Source of the DNA: Pusillimonas noertemannii
Lineage (GTDB): Bacteria; Pseudomonadota; Gammaproteobacteria; Burkholderiales; Burkholderiaceae_B
Assembly: GCF_003096595.1 (NCBI RefSeq)
Contig: NZ_QEKO01000008.1
Location: forward strand, 1-64,000
Length of the DNA stretch: 64,000 nucleotides
Direction of reading: 5' to 3'
Positions 8,731-20,169 of this stretch are shown in pieces. How positions within the stretch are numbered: position 1 is the first letter of the stretch; each line of letters opens with the position of its first letter. Made by a program: the position numbers and the translations under genes. The notes below the pieces were generated by a model. The model worked only from the letters and a program-made list of their open reading frames with translations. It had not been told where the DNA came from and ran no database searches.

Positions 8731-10479
8731 ATGCTCACGGTAATCGCGCGGTGTGCATCGGTTTTGGCAGGTTTGCTGGCGGGCGTGGCAATGGCGGCGC
8801 AGGCCGCGCCAGAAGCCATTTTCGTCAATGCCAAGGTGTTTACCGCGGATGAGGCCAGGCCTTCGGCCGAGGCGTTTGCAGTGCAGGGCGGCCGCATACT
8901 GGCCGTTGGCGAACAGGACGAAGTCCTGGCGTACAAGGGGCCGCGGACGCAGGTGGTGGATCTGCAGGGCAAGCGTGTATTGCCGGGCCTGATCGATGCG
9001 CACACCCACGCGGTGATTGGCGGCTTGGCCGCCTTGTCGCCCAATCTGCAAGACGAAGAGCTGGACATTGCGGCCGTCAGGCGGCGCGTGCAGATCTGGC
9101 ACGATGAGGCGCGCGGCGAAGCGGGCGCGCCCCTGGTGGTCTTCGGCGTGAACCCGGGCACCTGGAAGGATCCACAGGCTTTGGCCGAAGTCTTCGACGC
9201 GGGTGGCTGGGCGTCCCAGCCTTTGCTGCTGATGGGCTCGGACTTGCACACCGCCTGGGCCAACCGCGCCATGCGCGCCAAAGCGGGCATCGATGCGGCG
9301 TATGCGCGCAGCCTGACGGCCGCGCAGCGACACACGGTGGGCGTGGGAGCCGACGGCGAGCCGGACGGCATCCTGGTCGATGCCGGAGTCGACCTAGTGA
9401 CCATGCAACTGCCCAAGCCGGACGAGAACCTGTTGCTGGAGGCCGGAAAGTTTGCCGTGCGCGCCAACAACCGCTATGGCATCACGGCCTGGATGGACCC
9501 GGCCGCCAACGCCGGTCCCGGCGAGGCGCTGTTTTCACGCGCCCCCGGCAGCACGGGGACGGGTATATTGCCGGCCTATCGCGCCTTGGCCGAGGCCGGT
9601 GCCCTGACTGCGCATGTGGCGGCCTTGCTGGTGGCCAGCCCGATCAGCGACGCCGCCGACCTCGAGCGGCTGAACACCGTTCGCGAGCAATTTCAAGGCA
9701 CGCCGAACCTGACCCTGCCGGGCATCAAGATATTCGCCGACGGCGTGCTGGAGTACCCGGCGCAAAGCGCAGCCCTGCTGGGCCAATACGGTAACTCGGG
9801 CAAGCGGGGCGAAATGCTGCTAACCCGCGAGGGCTTGCAGGCCCTGGTCGATGCGGCCGATGCGCGCGGCTGGCTCGTGCATATCCATGCTCTGGGCGAT
9901 CGCGCCGTACGCGAGTCCCTGGATGCCTTCGAGGCGGCGCGCAAGCATCGCGACAGCGGCGTGCGTCACTCCATCACGCATCTGCAGCTGGTGGACGCCG
10001 GGGACTATCCGCGCTTTGCACATCTGGGCGTCATCGCCGTCATGCAATTGCATTGGGCGGAAATCGACAATTACCTGCTTGATCTGGTCAAGCCCTATCT
10101 GAGCGAGACGGCGTTCATGGGACAGTATCCGGCGCGTTCGCTGCAAAAGCAGGGCGCGGTGATCGCCGGCGCCAGCGACTGGCCCATCTCGACGGCCAAC
10201 CCCTGGGAGGCCATGCATCATGCAATGACGCGCCAGGGGCCGGAGGGTGGCTTGAACCCCGCCGAGCGCCTGGACAAAACCAGCATGCTGCTGGCGTATA
10301 CCCGCCACGCCGCACAGGCCATAGGCCTGGCGGACAAGATAGGCACGCTGGCGCCGGGCAAGCAGGCGGACTTCATTGTCGTCGACCGCGACGTGCTCGA
10401 GGTCGACGCCGAGTCGCTGAAGCAGACGCAGGTGCTGGAGACCTACTTCGCCGGGGCCAGGGTGTACGCGGCGCAGTAG
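8731..10479 (+). CDS. Exported amidohydrolase (YtcJ/AepA-like)
   Basis: This 582-residue metal-dependent amidohydrolase of the amidohydrolase-3 type has an N-terminal signal peptide (residues 1 to about 23, with a hydrophobic core ending VAMAAQA before APEAIF), so a periplasmic location is likely. Metal-ligand blocks include DAHTHAVIGG, VHIHALGDRAV, HSITHLQLV and GASDWPIS. The C-terminal SIGTLAPGKQADF-like block, here KIGTLAPGKQADFIV, is typical of the superfamily. AGAGGAG lies 9 bases before the ATG. Substrate is unknown; family members act on diverse amides, ureas or formyl groups. It is not a TCA enzyme although it sits between gltA and maeB. Confidence 0.85.
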   Translation: MLTVIARCASVLAGLLAGVAMAAQAAPEAIFVNAKVFTADEARPSAEAFAVQGGRILAVGEQDEVLAYKGPRTQVVDLQGKRVLPGLIDAHTHAVIGGLAALSPNLQDEELDIAAVRRRVQIWHDEARGEAGAPLVVFGVNPGTWKDPQALAEVFDAGGWASQPLLLMGSDLHTAWANRAMRAKAGIDAAYARSLTAAQRHTVGVGADGEPDGILVDAGVDLVTMQLPKPDENLLLEAGKFAVRANNRYGITAWMDPAANAGPGEALFSRAPGSTGTGILPAYRALAEAGALTAHVAALLVASPISDAADLERLNTVREQFQGTPNLTLPGIKIFADGVLEYPAQSAALLGQYGNSGKRGEMLLTREGLQALVDAADARGWLVHIHALGDRAVRESLDAFEAARKHRDSGVRHSITHLQLVDAGDYPRFAHLGVIAVMQLHWAEIDNYLLDLVKPYLSETAFMGQYPARSLQKQGAVIAGASDWPISTANPWEAMHHAMTRQGPEGGLNPAERLDKTSMLLAYTRHAAQAIGLADKIGTLAPGKQADFIVVDRDVLEVDAESLKQTQVLETYFAGARVYAAQ

Positions 10480-10491
10480 GCGTTGCCTACA

Positions 10492-10527
10492 CAAAAAAAC
10501 CGGCAAAGCTCGAAAGCTTTGCCGGTT
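10492..10527 (-). terminator. Intrinsic terminator after maeB
   Basis: A stem of about 13 bp (CCGGCAAAGCT paired with AGCTTTGCCGG) is followed on the minus strand by seven Ts. It terminates maeB, and it also separates the two convergent genes. Confidence 0.88.
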
Positions 10528-10564
10528 CGATGGGTTGCGTCAGGCGCAAGCGGGAGCGAATAGC

Positions 10565-12862
10565 TTACAACTGCACCTGCCCGGCTTCTTGCTGTGCATC
10601 GACCACCGCCAGTGCCGTCATGTTGACGATGCGGCGCACGGTGGCGCTGGTGGTGAGGATGTGCACGGGGCGCGCCGCGCCCAGCAGGACCGGGCCCATC
10701 GCCACACCGTTGCTGCCTGTCATCTTGAGCATGTTGTAGGTGATGTTGCCGGTGTCGAGATTGGGAGTGATGAGCAGGTTGGCCGGGCCCTTCAGGGTGG
10801 ACTCGGGGAAGGCCTTGAGGCGGATCTTCTCGGACAGGGCGGCGTCGGCGTGCATTTCGCCGTCGACCTCGAGCTGGGGCGCGCGTTCGGCGATGATCTG
10901 ACGGGCGCGGGCCATTTTGCGCGAGGATTCGGTGACGCGGCTGCCGAAGTTGGAGTGCGAGAGCAGGGCGATCTTGGGTATGACCCCGAAGCGCAAGACT
11001 TCGGCGGCGGCCTGGATGGTCATGTCGGCGATCTGCTCGGCCGTGGGGTTTTCATTGACGTGGGTATCGCAGATGAACAGCGTCTGGTCGGGCAGCATGA
11101 GGACGTTCATGGCTGCATAGGTCTGGGCGTCTTCGCGCAGGCCTATGACTTCGTCGACGTAGCGCAGCTGGTTGTCGTAGCGGCTGGCCGCGCCGCACAG
11201 CAGGGCGTCGGCGTCTCCGCGCTGCAGCAGCATGACGCCGATCAGCGAGTTGTGCTTGCGCACCATGGCCTTGGCGATGTCGGGCGTGACGCCGTTGCGG
11301 CCTTGCAGCTTGTAGTAGCCGCTCCATGTTTCGTTGAAGCGCTCGTCGTCTTCGGGGTTGACGATCTCGATGTTTTCGCCGGGGTTGAGACGCAGGCCGA
11401 ACTTCTCGATGCGCATCTCGATGACGGCGGGGCGGCCGATCAGGATGGGATGCGCGATTTTCTCGTCGATGACGACCTGGGCGGCGCGCAGGACGCGCTC
11501 GTCTTCGCCGTCGGCATAAATGACGCGCTTGGGCGCGTTCTTGGCCTGCATGAACAGCGGCCGCATGAGCTGGCCGGTGTGGTAGACCAGGCTCATGAGC
11601 TTCTGGCGGTAGGCTTCGATGTCGGCGATGGGGCGGGTGGCCACGCCCGAATCCATGGCGGCTTGCGCCACGGCGGGGGCGATCTTGACGATCAGGCGCG
11701 GGTCGAAGGGCTTGGGGATGATGTACTCGGGCCCGAATGTAAGGTCTTGGCCCGCATAGGCGTTGGCGACCTCGTCGTTCTGCTCGGCCTCGGCCAGTTC
11801 GGCGATGGCGCGAACGCAGGCGAGCTTCATTTCTTCGTTGATGACCGTGGCGCCGACGTCCATGGCGCCCCGGAAGATGAAGGGAAAGCACAGGACGTTG
11901 TTGACCTGGTTAGGATAGTCGGAACGCCCGGTGGCCATGACGCAGTCGGGGCGAGCAGCCTTGGCGGCCTCGGGACGGATCTCGGGTTCGGGGTTGGCCA
12001 GGGCCAGGATGAGGGGGCGGTCGGCCATGCTCTTGACCATGTCGGCGGTCAGCACGCCGGGCGCCGAGCAGCCCAGGAAGACGTCGGCGTCGCGGCATAC
12101 GTCGGCCAGCGTGCGGGCGTCGGTCTTTTGTGCATAGGCGGCCTTGGTGGGCTCCATATTGCTTTCGCGGCCTTCGTAGATGACGCCGCGCGAATCGACC
12201 ACGAAGATGTTCGAGCGGGGCACGCCCAGGCTGACCAGGAGGTTGAGGCAGGCAATGGCGGCCGCGCCGGCCCCCGAGCATACGAGCTTGACCGAGCCGA
12301 TGTCCTTTTCGACGACCTTGAGGCCGTTGAGGATGGCGGCGGCCGAAATAATGGCGGTGCCGTGCTGGTCGTCGTGGAAAACGGGGATCTTCATGCGCTC
12401 GCGCAGCTTCTTCTCAATATAGAAGCACTCGGGAGCCTTGATGTCTTCGAGGTTGACGCCGCCCAGGGTGGGCTCGAGTGCGGCAATGATGTCGACCAGC
12501 TTGTCGGGGTCGGTTTCATTGAGTTCGATGTCGAAGACGTCGATGCCGGCGAACTTCTTGAACAGGCAGCCCTTGCCCTCCATGACCGGCTTGGCGGCCA
12601 GCGGGCCGATGTTGCCCAGCCCGAGCACCGCGGTGCCGTTGGTGATGACGCCCACCAGGTTCGAACGCGAGGTATACATGGCGGCGGCCTCTTCGCCTCC
12701 GGCGTGGATGGCCATGCTGGCAACCGCCACGCCCGGAGAGTAGGCCAGCGACAGGTCGTCCTGGTTGGCCAGCGTCTTGGTGGGCGTTACCGAGATCTTG
12801 CCCGGGGTGGGGTAGGCGTGGTAGTCGAGCGCCAGTTTCGAGAGGTCCGCGTTGGCATCCAT
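10565..12862 (-). CDS. maeB: NADP-dependent malic enzyme, MaeB type
   Basis: This 765-residue enzyme decarboxylates malate to pyruvate with NADP reduction. The N-terminal malic-enzyme half (about 1-430) has [19 protein letters not shown] and FHDDQHGTA. The C-terminal half (about 435-765) resembles phosphotransacetylase, as in other large MaeB proteins, where it is regulatory and usually lacks transacetylase activity. No frame break is seen. The start has the [21 protein letters not shown]-type beginning of the family. It is divergent from sucA across a 384-base gap. Confidence 0.94.
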   Translation of the reverse strand: MDANADLSKLALDYHAYPTPGKISVTPTKTLANQDDLSLAYSPGVAVASMAIHAGGEEAAAMYTSRSNLVGVITNGTAVLGLGNIGPLAAKPVMEGKGCLFKKFAGIDVFDIELNETDPDKLVDIIAALEPTLGGVNLEDIKAPECFYIEKKLRERMKIPVFHDDQHGTAIISAAAILNGLKVVEKDIGSVKLVCSGAGAAAIACLNLLVSLGVPRSNIFVVDSRGVIYEGRESNMEPTKAAYAQKTDARTLADVCRDADVFLGCSAPGVLTADMVKSMADRPLILALANPEPEIRPEAAKAARPDCVMATGRSDYPNQVNNVLCFPFIFRGAMDVGATVINEEMKLACVRAIAELAEAEQNDEVANAYAGQDLTFGPEYIIPKPFDPRLIVKIAPAVAQAAMDSGVATRPIADIEAYRQKLMSLVYHTGQLMRPLFMQAKNAPKRVIYADGEDERVLRAAQVVIDEKIAHPILIGRPAVIEMRIEKFGLRLNPGENIEIVNPEDDERFNETWSGYYKLQGRNGVTPDIAKAMVRKHNSLIGVMLLQRGDADALLCGAASRYDNQLRYVDEVIGLREDAQTYAAMNVLMLPDQTLFICDTHVNENPTAEQIADMTIQAAAEVLRFGVIPKIALLSHSNFGSRVTESSRKMARARQIIAERAPQLEVDGEMHADAALSEKIRLKAFPESTLKGPANLLITPNLDTGNITYNMLKMTGSNGVAMGPVLLGAARPVHILTTSATVRRIVNMTALAVVDAQQEAGQVQL

Positions 12863-13246
12863 CTTGGGTGTAACTCCTGAAAGCGAAAAGCAAAAAATAA
12901 TGTGTCCGGCCGGTCTGGAGCCCGGCCCCTTGAAACCGGTCTTGGCTGGCGAGATCTGCCGTGATGACTGAATTGTACAGAGCGTAAGTGTAATGCGTCG
13001 GTCATGAAGCCCCGGAACGGCCGGAAGTGTCAGTTATCGTCCACGCTTTTTGCGTCGAGGCCCGTTCCTTGGGGGATTGCGCGTTACATATAAGGGGTTT
13101 GTAGGTATACTACCCGTACTACGGCTAATCAAGGCGTCGTACACGTTGCCTTCTGCCCCCCGCTATCCGCTAACCGGTCTGGCCGTGTCGCGGAAGGTTG
13201 TCCTGCATCATAACGAGTGAGACACTCGGATAGGTGAAGCGCTTAT
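12863..13246. other. maeB-sucA divergent intergenic region
   Basis: This 384-base stretch has no convincing coding sequence. It must hold promoters for both maeB (leftward) and sucA (rightward). The clearest signal is a TATACT -10 box at 13106-13111 oriented to sucA. On the minus strand TACAAT near 12972-12977 could serve maeB, but no matching -35 is clear. Several GC-rich inverted repeats occur near 12905-12945. Confidence 0.6.
13083..13111 (+). promoter_or_regulatory. Probable sucA promoter
   Basis: A TATACT -10 element (13106-13111) lies 17 bases after GTTACA (13083-13088), a weak -35 element. It would give a sucA leader of about 130 nt. The call rests on motif match alone. Confidence 0.4.
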
Positions 13247-16114
13247 ATGTCATCGGAAACAGAACTTTTATCCAACTCTTATCTTTTCGGTAGTAACGCC
13301 CCATACGTAGAGGAACTCTACGAATCCTACCTGGACAACCCAGGTTCGGTTTCCGAGCAATGGCGCACTTACTTCGATCAGCTACAGCATCAGCCTGCCA
13401 CTGACGGCCAGGAAATCACCCGCGACCAGGCCCACGCGCCCATCATCGAGTCGTTCGCGCAGCGCGCCAAGGCCAATGCCTTCTTTGCCCGCGCGCAAGA
13501 ACCCGATCTGGCGGTTGCCGGCAAGCAGGTTTCCGTCCAGACGCTTATCGCCGCCTATCGCACCCTGGGTGTGCGCGTAGCCGATCTCGATCCGCTGAAG
13601 CGCCAAGAGCGCCCCACCATCCCCGAGCTCGACCCCGCGTTCTATGGCCTTACCGAGGCCGATCTCGACCAGGTCTACGCGGCGACCAATACGTATTTCA
13701 CCAAGGCCGACACCATGACCATGCGCGACATGCTCAAGGCCCTGCGTGACACCTATTGCCGCAGCGTCGGCGCCGAGTTCATGCACATCTCCGATCCGGC
13801 CGCCAAGCGCTGGATCCAAGAGCGCCTCGAGTCCAGCGTGGGCGTGCCCGCGTTCTCGGCCGAGCGCAAAACGCGCATCTTGCAGCAGCTTACCGAGGCC
13901 GAAGGCCTCGAACGCTATCTGCACACCAAATACGTCGGTCAAAAGCGCTTCTCACTTGAAGGCGGCGAAAGCTTCATCGCCTCCATGGACGAAGTCGTCA
14001 ACCATGCCGGCGAGAACGGCGTGCAGGAAATCGTCGTGGGCATGGCCCACCGCGGCCGCCTCAACATGCTGGTCAACATCATGGGCAAGATGCCCAGCGA
14101 CCTGTTCGCCGAGTTCGAAGGCAAGCACAGCCAGGCCCTTACCGACGGCGATGTCAAGTACCACAACGGCTTTTCCAGCGATCTTTCCACGCGCGGGGGC
14201 CCCGTCCACCTGTCGCTGGCCTTCAACCCCTCCCACCTCGAAATCGTCAATCCGGTGGTCGAGGGCAGCGTGCGCGCGCGCCAAGAGCGCCGCGGCGACA
14301 AAGACCGCAGCCAAGTGCTGCCGGTGCTGGTGCACGGCGACGCCGCCTTCGCGGGCCAGGGCGTGGTCATGGAAACCCTCAACCTGGCGCAGACCCGCGG
14401 CTACGGCACGGGCGGTACGCTGCACATCGTCATCAACAACCAGATCGGCTTCACCACGTCCGACCCCCGCGACACGCGTTCCACGCTGTATTGCACCGAC
14501 GTCGTCAAGATGATCGAGGCGCCGGTGTTCCACGTCAACGGCGACGACGCCGAAGCCGTGGTCTACGTCACGCAGCTGGCCCTTGATTATCGCCGCGAGT
14601 TCAAGCACGACGTCGTGGTCGACATCGTCTGCTTCCGCAAGCTGGGCCACAACGAGCAAGACACTCCTTCGCTCACCCAGCCGCTGATGTACAAGCGCAT
14701 CGGCCAGCACCCCGGCACCCGCAAGCTGTACGCCGACAAGCTCGTCGCCCAAGGCGTCATGAGCGAAGGCGAACCCGACGATCTCGTCAAGGGCTACCGC
14801 CAGCTCATGGAAGACGGCAAGCGTACCGTCGAGCAAGTGCTTACCGACTACAAGAACAAGTACTCGACCGACTGGACACCCTTCCTCAGCGCCAAATGGA
14901 CCGACCAGGCCGACACCGGTGTCCCCGTTGCCGAACTTACCCGCATTGGCGAAAAGATCACCTCGGTGCCCGAGGGCTTCACCGTCCATCCCCTGGTCAA
15001 CAAGCTGCTCAACGACCGGCTCAAGATGGCCCGTGGCGAAGCCAGGCTCGACTGGGGCATGGGCGAGCACCTGGCCTTTGCCACATTGGTGGCATCGGGC
15101 TATGCCGTGCGCATCACCGGCCAGGATTCGGGCCGGGGCACGTTCACCCACCGCCATGCGGTGCTGCACGATCAAAAGCGCGACCGCTGGAACGACGGCG
15201 CCTATATCCCGCTGCAGAACGTCTCCGACAAGCAGGCGCCTTTCCTGGTCATTGATTCGGTGCTCTCCGAAGAAGCGGTTCTGGCTTTCGAATATGGTTA
15301 CGCCACGGCCGAACCCAATACGCTCACCATCTGGGAAGCCCAGTTCGGCGACTTCGTCAACGGCGCCCAGGTCGTGATCGACCAGTTCATTTCATCGGGC
15401 GAATCCAAGTGGGGCCGCCAGTGCGGCCTGACGCTCATGCTGCCCCACGGCTACGAAGGCCAGGGCCCCGAGCACTCGTCGGCCCGCATCGAGCGCTTCC
15501 TGCAGCTGTGCGCCGACAACAACATGCAGGTGGTGCAGCCCACCAACGGCGCGCAGATCTTCCACGTGCTGCGTCGCCAGATGATCCGTCCGTTCCGCAA
15601 GCCGCTGGTCATCTTCACGCCCAAGTCGCTGCTGCGCAACAAAGACGCCACGTCGCCGCTCAGCGACCTCGAGGGCCAGTTCCAGCTCGTCATTGGCGAA
15701 CAAGACGAAACCATCGATCCCGCAGCCGTCAAGCGCGTGCTCGTGTGCTCGGGCAAGGTGTATTACGATCTGGTTCATGCGCGCGCCGACGCCGGCCGTT
15801 CCGACATCGCCATCCTGCGCGTCGAGCAGTTGTATCCGTTTGCCCACAAGGCCTTCCAGGCCGAGCTGCAAAAATATGCCAACGCCAAGGAAATCGTCTG
15901 GGTACAAGACGAACCGCAGAATCAGGGCCCCTGGTTTTATATTCAGCACCATTTGTACGAGAATATGATGGAAGGCCAGCGCCTGGGCTACGCAGGGCGC
16001 AGTGCGTCGGCCTCGCCGGCGGTGGGCTATCTGGCCAAGCACCAGGAACAGCAGCGCAATCTGCTTGAACAGGCCATGGCTGCCAAATTCAAGGGCTTCA
16101 TGCTGACCAAGTAA
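13247..16114 (+). CDS. sucA: 2-oxoglutarate dehydrogenase E1 component SucA
   Basis: This 955-residue thiamine-diphosphate enzyme decarboxylates 2-oxoglutarate and transfers the succinyl group to the lipoyl arm of SucB. The N-terminal tail has the family pattern ([20 protein letters not shown]), which docks the E1 to the complex. The [18 protein letters not shown] block (about 263-280), [15 protein letters not shown] and the C-terminal [10 protein letters not shown] block are intact. It is the first gene of sucA-sucB-lpdA, with sucB 28 bases downstream. Confidence 0.97.
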   Translation: MSSETELLSNSYLFGSNAPYVEELYESYLDNPGSVSEQWRTYFDQLQHQPATDGQEITRDQAHAPIIESFAQRAKANAFFARAQEPDLAVAGKQVSVQTLIAAYRTLGVRVADLDPLKRQERPTIPELDPAFYGLTEADLDQVYAATNTYFTKADTMTMRDMLKALRDTYCRSVGAEFMHISDPAAKRWIQERLESSVGVPAFSAERKTRILQQLTEAEGLERYLHTKYVGQKRFSLEGGESFIASMDEVVNHAGENGVQEIVVGMAHRGRLNMLVNIMGKMPSDLFAEFEGKHSQALTDGDVKYHNGFSSDLSTRGGPVHLSLAFNPSHLEIVNPVVEGSVRARQERRGDKDRSQVLPVLVHGDAAFAGQGVVMETLNLAQTRGYGTGGTLHIVINNQIGFTTSDPRDTRSTLYCTDVVKMIEAPVFHVNGDDAEAVVYVTQLALDYRREFKHDVVVDIVCFRKLGHNEQDTPSLTQPLMYKRIGQHPGTRKLYADKLVAQGVMSEGEPDDLVKGYRQLMEDGKRTVEQVLTDYKNKYSTDWTPFLSAKWTDQADTGVPVAELTRIGEKITSVPEGFTVHPLVNKLLNDRLKMARGEARLDWGMGEHLAFATLVASGYAVRITGQDSGRGTFTHRHAVLHDQKRDRWNDGAYIPLQNVSDKQAPFLVIDSVLSEEAVLAFEYGYATAEPNTLTIWEAQFGDFVNGAQVVIDQFISSGESKWGRQCGLTLMLPHGYEGQGPEHSSARIERFLQLCADNNMQVVQPTNGAQIFHVLRRQMIRPFRKPLVIFTPKSLLRNKDATSPLSDLEGQFQLVIGEQDETIDPAAVKRVLVCSGKVYYDLVHARADAGRSDIAILRVEQLYPFAHKAFQAELQKYANAKEIVWVQDEPQNQGPWFYIQHHLYENMMEGQRLGYAGRSASASPAVGYLAKHQEQQRNLLEQAMAAKFKGFMLTK

Positions 16115-16142
16115 CGAACATCAAACATCACGGAAAAACACC

Positions 16143-17357
16143 ATGGCAATCACAGAAGTTCTCGTACCGCAGCTTTCCGAATCCATCTCCGAAGCCACGC
16201 TGCTCAACTGGAAGAAGCAGCCTGGCGAAGCCGTCGAGGTCGATGAAATTCTCATCGAGGTCGAAACCGACAAGGTCGTGCTCGAAGTGCCCGCGCCCGC
16301 CGCCGGCGTCCTCAGCGAAATCGTCAAGGCCGACGGCAGCACCGTCACGTCGGGCGAGGTGCTGGCCCGCATCGACACCGAAGCCAAGGCCAGCGCGGCT
16401 CCCGCTGCCGCGGCGCCCGCTCCTGAAGCGGCGCCTGCGCCCCAGGCCGCCGCGCCCGCGGCCGCTTCGGCGCCGGCTTCGGCCATCGCTTCGCCCGCCG
16501 CCGGCAAGATCCTGGCCGAGAAAGGCATCGATCCCTCCGGCGTCGAAGGCTCCGGCCGCGGCGGCCGCATCACCAAGGGCGACGCCCTGTCGGCTGAATC
16601 CGCTCCCAAGAAGGCCGCGGCAGCGCCCGCCGCCGCGCCCACGCTGTCGCTCGACGGCCGTCCCGAGCAGCGCGTTCCCATGAGCCGCCTGCGCGCCCGG
16701 GTGGCCGAGCGCCTGCTGCAGTCGCAGTCTGAAAACGCCATTCTTACCACCTTCAACGAAGTCAACATGCAGGGCATCCTCGACCTGCGGGCCCGCTACA
16801 AAGACAAGTTCGAGAAAGAGCACGGCGTCAAGCTGGGCTTCACTTCCTTCTTCGTCAAGGCCGCAGTCGCCGCCCTCAAGAAGTATCCCGTCGTCAACGC
16901 GTCGGTCGATGGCAAAGACATCATCTACCACGGCTACTTCGACATCGGCATCGCCGTGGGCAGCCCGCGCGGCCTGGTGGTGCCCATCCTGCGCAACGCC
17001 GACCAGCTTTCCATCGCCGAAATCGAGAAGCAGATCGCCGACTTCGGCGCCCGCGCCCGCGACGGCAAGCTTACCCTCGAAGAGCTGACCGGCGGCACGT
17101 TCTCCATCTCGAACGGCGGCGTCTTCGGCTCCATGCTGTCCACGCCCATCATCAACCCGCCCCAGTCGGCCATCCTGGGCATTCATGCCACCAAGGATCG
17201 CGCCGTGGTCGAAAACGGCCAGATCGTCATCCGTCCGATGAACTACCTGGCCCTGTCCTACGACCACCGCATCATCGACGGCCGCGAAGCCGTGCTGTCA
17301 CTGGTCGCCATGAAGGAAGCCCTGGAAGATCCCCAGCGCCTGCTGCTGGACGTCTGA
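16143..17357 (+). CDS. sucB: Dihydrolipoyllysine succinyltransferase SucB
   Basis: This 404-residue E2 core of the 2-oxoglutarate dehydrogenase complex has an N-terminal lipoyl domain (3-76) with lipoylated Lys44 in [10 protein letters not shown]. An Ala/Pro-rich flexible linker (about 78-117) follows, then a peripheral-subunit-binding domain (about 118-155) and the catalytic acyltransferase domain (about 175-404). The catalytic HxxxD motif is His375-Asp379 in YDHRIIDG. One lipoyl domain is normal for SucB. It lies between sucA and lpdA. Confidence 0.97.
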   Translation: MAITEVLVPQLSESISEATLLNWKKQPGEAVEVDEILIEVETDKVVLEVPAPAAGVLSEIVKADGSTVTSGEVLARIDTEAKASAAPAAAAPAPEAAPAPQAAAPAAASAPASAIASPAAGKILAEKGIDPSGVEGSGRGGRITKGDALSAESAPKKAAAAPAAAPTLSLDGRPEQRVPMSRLRARVAERLLQSQSENAILTTFNEVNMQGILDLRARYKDKFEKEHGVKLGFTSFFVKAAVAALKKYPVVNASVDGKDIIYHGYFDIGIAVGSPRGLVVPILRNADQLSIAEIEKQIADFGARARDGKLTLEELTGGTFSISNGGVFGSMLSTPIINPPQSAILGIHATKDRAVVENGQIVIRPMNYLALSYDHRIIDGREAVLSLVAMKEALEDPQRLLLDV

Positions 17358-17387
17358 TTCCAGGCTTGCATACATGACCCTCCGCGA

Positions 17388-17425
17388 GCCCCGTCCAACG
17401 CGCCGACACCCGCGTCGGCCGGGGC
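17388..17425 (+). repeat. Compound hairpin between sucB and lpdA
   Basis: Nested inverted repeats form an inner GCCGAC/GTCGGC stem (17402-17407 with 17414-17419) inside an outer GCCCC/GGGGC stem (17388-17392 with 17421-17425). A weak TTCTTT follows at 17429. It could act as a partial terminator or processing site that sets the lpdA to sucAB ratio; this is inference. Confidence 0.5.
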
Positions 17426-17530
17426 GCCTTCTTTGGGCGGCCATCGCGTTTCGCCGGCCGCGCGGCACGGGTCTTCTTCCATCATCGAGGCGCACGGGCC
17501 GTGCGCATCCTCTTTCATCGAGTACACAAA

Positions 17531-18958
17531 ATGGCTAAACAATTCGACGTAGTGGTAATCGGAGCCGGTCCCGGAGGCTATATCGCCGCCATTCGGGCCG
17601 CGCAGCTGGGCATGTCGGTGGCGTGCATCGACGCATGGTCCACGGCCGACGGCAAGCCGGCCCCGGGCGGCACCTGCACCAACGTGGGCTGCATTCCGTC
17701 CAAGGCGCTGCTGCAATCGTCCGAGCACTACGAGCAGGCGGCCACGCATTTCTCCGAGCACGGCATCGAAGTCAAGGGCCTGGGCCTGAAGCTCGACACG
17801 CTCATCGGCCGCAAGGATTCGGTCGTCAAGCAGAACAACGAAGGCATTCTTTACCTGTTCAAGAAGAACAAGGTCACCTTCTTCCACGGCACCGGCTCGT
17901 TCGTGGCGCAAGTCGACGGCGGCTGGTCGATCAAGGTGTCGGGCACCTCCGACGAAGACCTGGTCGCCAAGCATGTCGTCGTCGCCACCGGCTCGTCGCC
18001 GCGCGCGCTTCCGGGCCTGCCGTTCGACGAGAAAAAAATTCTTTCCAACGACGGCGCGCTGCGCATTCCCGCAGTTCCCAAGAAACTGGGCGTCATTGGG
18101 GCGGGCGTCATCGGCCTTGAACTGGGCAGCGTCTGGCGCCGCCTGGGCGCCGAAGTCACCATCCTTGAAGCCATGCCTGATTTCCTGGCCGTGGCCGACC
18201 AGCAGGTCTCCAAAGAGGCGCTCAAGGCGTTCAACAAGCAGGGCCTCAAGATACAGACCGGTGTCAAGATCGGCGAGGTCAAGGCCACGGCCAAGACGGT
18301 TACCGTGCCCTATACCGATGCGTCCGGCGCCGAGCAGTCCCTGGCCGTCGACCATCTCATCGTCTCCATCGGCCGCGTGCCGCACACCGAAGGCCTGGGT
18401 GTCGAGACCGTTGGCCTGAAGCTCGACGAGCGTGGTTTCGTCGTGGTCGACGACGACTGCCGCACCAACCTTACCAATGTCTGGGCCGTGGGCGATGTGG
18501 TGCGCGGGCCCATGCTTGCGCACAAGGCCGAAGAAGAGGGCGTTGCCGTGGCCGAGCATATCGCCGGCCAGCACGGCCATGTCAATTACGCGGTCATTCC
18601 CAGCGTCATCTACACCTCGCCCGAGATCGCCTGGGTGGGCCGCAGCGAGCAACAGCTCAAGACTGCCGGGGTCGAGTACAAGGCGGGCAGCTTCCCGTTC
18701 CTGGCCAATGGCCGTGCACGCGCCCTGGGCGACACCACCGGCTTCGTCAAGGTGCTGGCCGATGCCAAGACGGACGAAGTGCTGGGCGTGCACATCGTCG
18801 GCCCCATGGCCTCCGAGCTGATCTCCGAAGCGGTTACCATCATGGAGTTCCGCGGCGCCGCCGAAGACATCGCGCGCATCTGCCACGCCCACCCGACCTT
18901 GTCCGAAGCCATGAAGGAAGCCGCGCTGGCCGTCGACAAGCGCACGCTCAACTTCTGA
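17531..18958 (+). CDS. lpdA: Dihydrolipoyl dehydrogenase (E3)
   Basis: This 475-residue flavoenzyme reoxidises the dihydrolipoyl group of E2 and reduces NAD. The FAD motif GAGPGG is at 11-16, the redox-active disulfide is Cys49/Cys54 in [13 protein letters not shown], and a second dinucleotide motif [10 protein letters not shown] occurs mid-protein. The C-terminal HAHPTLSE block supplies the catalytic His-Glu pair. The start is [11 protein letters not shown]; the upstream in-frame residues do not fit the family. It closes the suc cluster before a terminator. Confidence 0.96.
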   Translation: MAKQFDVVVIGAGPGGYIAAIRAAQLGMSVACIDAWSTADGKPAPGGTCTNVGCIPSKALLQSSEHYEQAATHFSEHGIEVKGLGLKLDTLIGRKDSVVKQNNEGILYLFKKNKVTFFHGTGSFVAQVDGGWSIKVSGTSDEDLVAKHVVVATGSSPRALPGLPFDEKKILSNDGALRIPAVPKKLGVIGAGVIGLELGSVWRRLGAEVTILEAMPDFLAVADQQVSKEALKAFNKQGLKIQTGVKIGEVKATAKTVTVPYTDASGAEQSLAVDHLIVSIGRVPHTEGLGVETVGLKLDERGFVVVDDDCRTNLTNVWAVGDVVRGPMLAHKAEEEGVAVAEHIAGQHGHVNYAVIPSVIYTSPEIAWVGRSEQQLKTAGVEYKAGSFPFLANGRARALGDTTGFVKVLADAKTDEVLGVHIVGPMASELISEAVTIMEFRGAAEDIARICHAHPTLSEAMKEAALAVDKRTLNF

Positions 18959-19012
18959 TAGACGGCTTGGCTTGCCGGGCGCCGAGCCTTGGGGCGGCCC
19001 GGCGGTAAAAAG

Positions 19013-19037
19013 AAAAGGGGGCGTCTTGCCCCCTTTT
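19013..19037 (+). terminator. Intrinsic terminator after lpdA
   Basis: AAAAGGGGGC pairs with GCCCCCTTTT around a 5-base loop 55 bases after the lpdA stop. The A- and T-flanked stem can act on either strand, but only the rightward suc operon needs it here. Confidence 0.85.
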
Positions 19038-19059
19038 CATCTTATGGATCCAGTGGTGC

Positions 19060-20151
19060 ATGAACGTTCGTGACTATTATCATCAGGCGCTCGAAGAGCG
19101 GGGCTACCAGCCTGATGAGGCGCAGCTGGCGGCGATAGACCGCCTGCAGGCGTTCTATGACGAGTGGGTGCTGTACAAGCAGGCGCGCTCGTCTCCCCTG
19201 CGCAAGCTGTTCAAGCGGCCGGACATACCCCGCGGGGTTTACATGTGGGGCGGCGTAGGCAGGGGCAAGAGCTTCCTCATGGACGCCTTCTACCAGACGG
19301 TGCCGCTCAAGCGCAAGGCGCGCCTGCATTTTCACGAATTCATGCGGGGCGTGCATCGCGAGTTGGGCGAGGTCAAGGGCCGGGCCGATCCGCTGGACGA
19401 AGTCGCGCGGCGCATTGCCAAGCGCTATCGGCTGATATGTTTCGACGAGTTCCACGTTTCCGACGTGGCCGATGCCATGATCCTGTATCGGCTGCTGCTC
19501 AAGCTGTTCGAGAACGGCACCTCGTTTGTCATGACGTCCAACTACGAACCCTCGGGGCTGTATCCCGACGGCCTGCACCGCGACCGCATCCTGCCGGCGA
19601 TCAAGCTGATCTACGACCGGCTGGACGTCATGAACGTCGACACGGGCGTTGATTACCGGCGCCGCACGCTCGAGCAGGTGCCCATGTACCTGACTCCCAT
19701 ACGCGCCGACACCAACCAGCAGCTACGCGCCATCTTCGATCGCCTGGCCGACACGGCGGCGCTCAAGCCGGTGCTTACCGTCGAGAACCGCGAGCTGCAC
19801 GCCATTGCGCTGAGCGGTACTGTAGTGTGGTTCGACTTCGCCACTTTATGCGAGGGGCCCCGCTCGCAAAACGACTACCTCGACCTGGCCAGCCGTTTCC
19901 AGGCCATCATTTTGTCGGACGTGCCCCGCATGGAGCCGCGCCATGCCTCGGCGGCGCGGCGCTTTACCTGGCTCATCGACGTGTTTTACGACCACAAGGT
20001 CAAACTGGTGATGTCGGCCGAGTGCCCGGCCGACGAGCTATATACTGATGGCCCGATGTCCAACGAATTCCATCGCACGGTATCGCGCATCGTCGAAATG
20101 CAATCGCGCGAATACCTCGAGTCCGAACGCCGCGCCGCGGCCGACCTGTAA
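19060..20151 (+). CDS. zapE: Cell division ATPase ZapE (AFG1 family)
   Basis: This 363-residue AFG1/ZapE-family P-loop ATPase is associated with the Z-ring and cell constriction in E. coli. Walker A is GGVGRGKS at 64-71, and Walker B is LICFDEFHVSDVADAM near 127-142. The MTSNYEP sensor region and a C-terminal FYDHKVKLV block match the family. It begins 23 bases after the lpdA terminator and precedes trpS by 18 bases, so the two may be cotranscribed. Confidence 0.92.
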   Translation: MNVRDYYHQALEERGYQPDEAQLAAIDRLQAFYDEWVLYKQARSSPLRKLFKRPDIPRGVYMWGGVGRGKSFLMDAFYQTVPLKRKARLHFHEFMRGVHRELGEVKGRADPLDEVARRIAKRYRLICFDEFHVSDVADAMILYRLLLKLFENGTSFVMTSNYEPSGLYPDGLHRDRILPAIKLIYDRLDVMNVDTGVDYRRRTLEQVPMYLTPIRADTNQQLRAIFDRLADTAALKPVLTVENRELHAIALSGTVVWFDFATLCEGPRSQNDYLDLASRFQAIILSDVPRMEPRHASAARRFTWLIDVFYDHKVKLVMSAECPADELYTDGPMSNEFHRTVSRIVEMQSREYLESERRAAADL

Positions 20152-20169
20152 ACCCTGAAAGCCACACCC

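Noticed and set aside
10535-12880. A 781-codon open frame on the plus strand opposite maeB
   Set aside because: It is antisense to maeB, with Gly/Val/Asp-rich composition typical of GC-rich shadow frames, and shows no family motif.
12900-12980. A second divergent promoter for maeB around TACAAT
   Set aside because: No -35 box at suitable distance could be identified, so it was mentioned only in the gap description.
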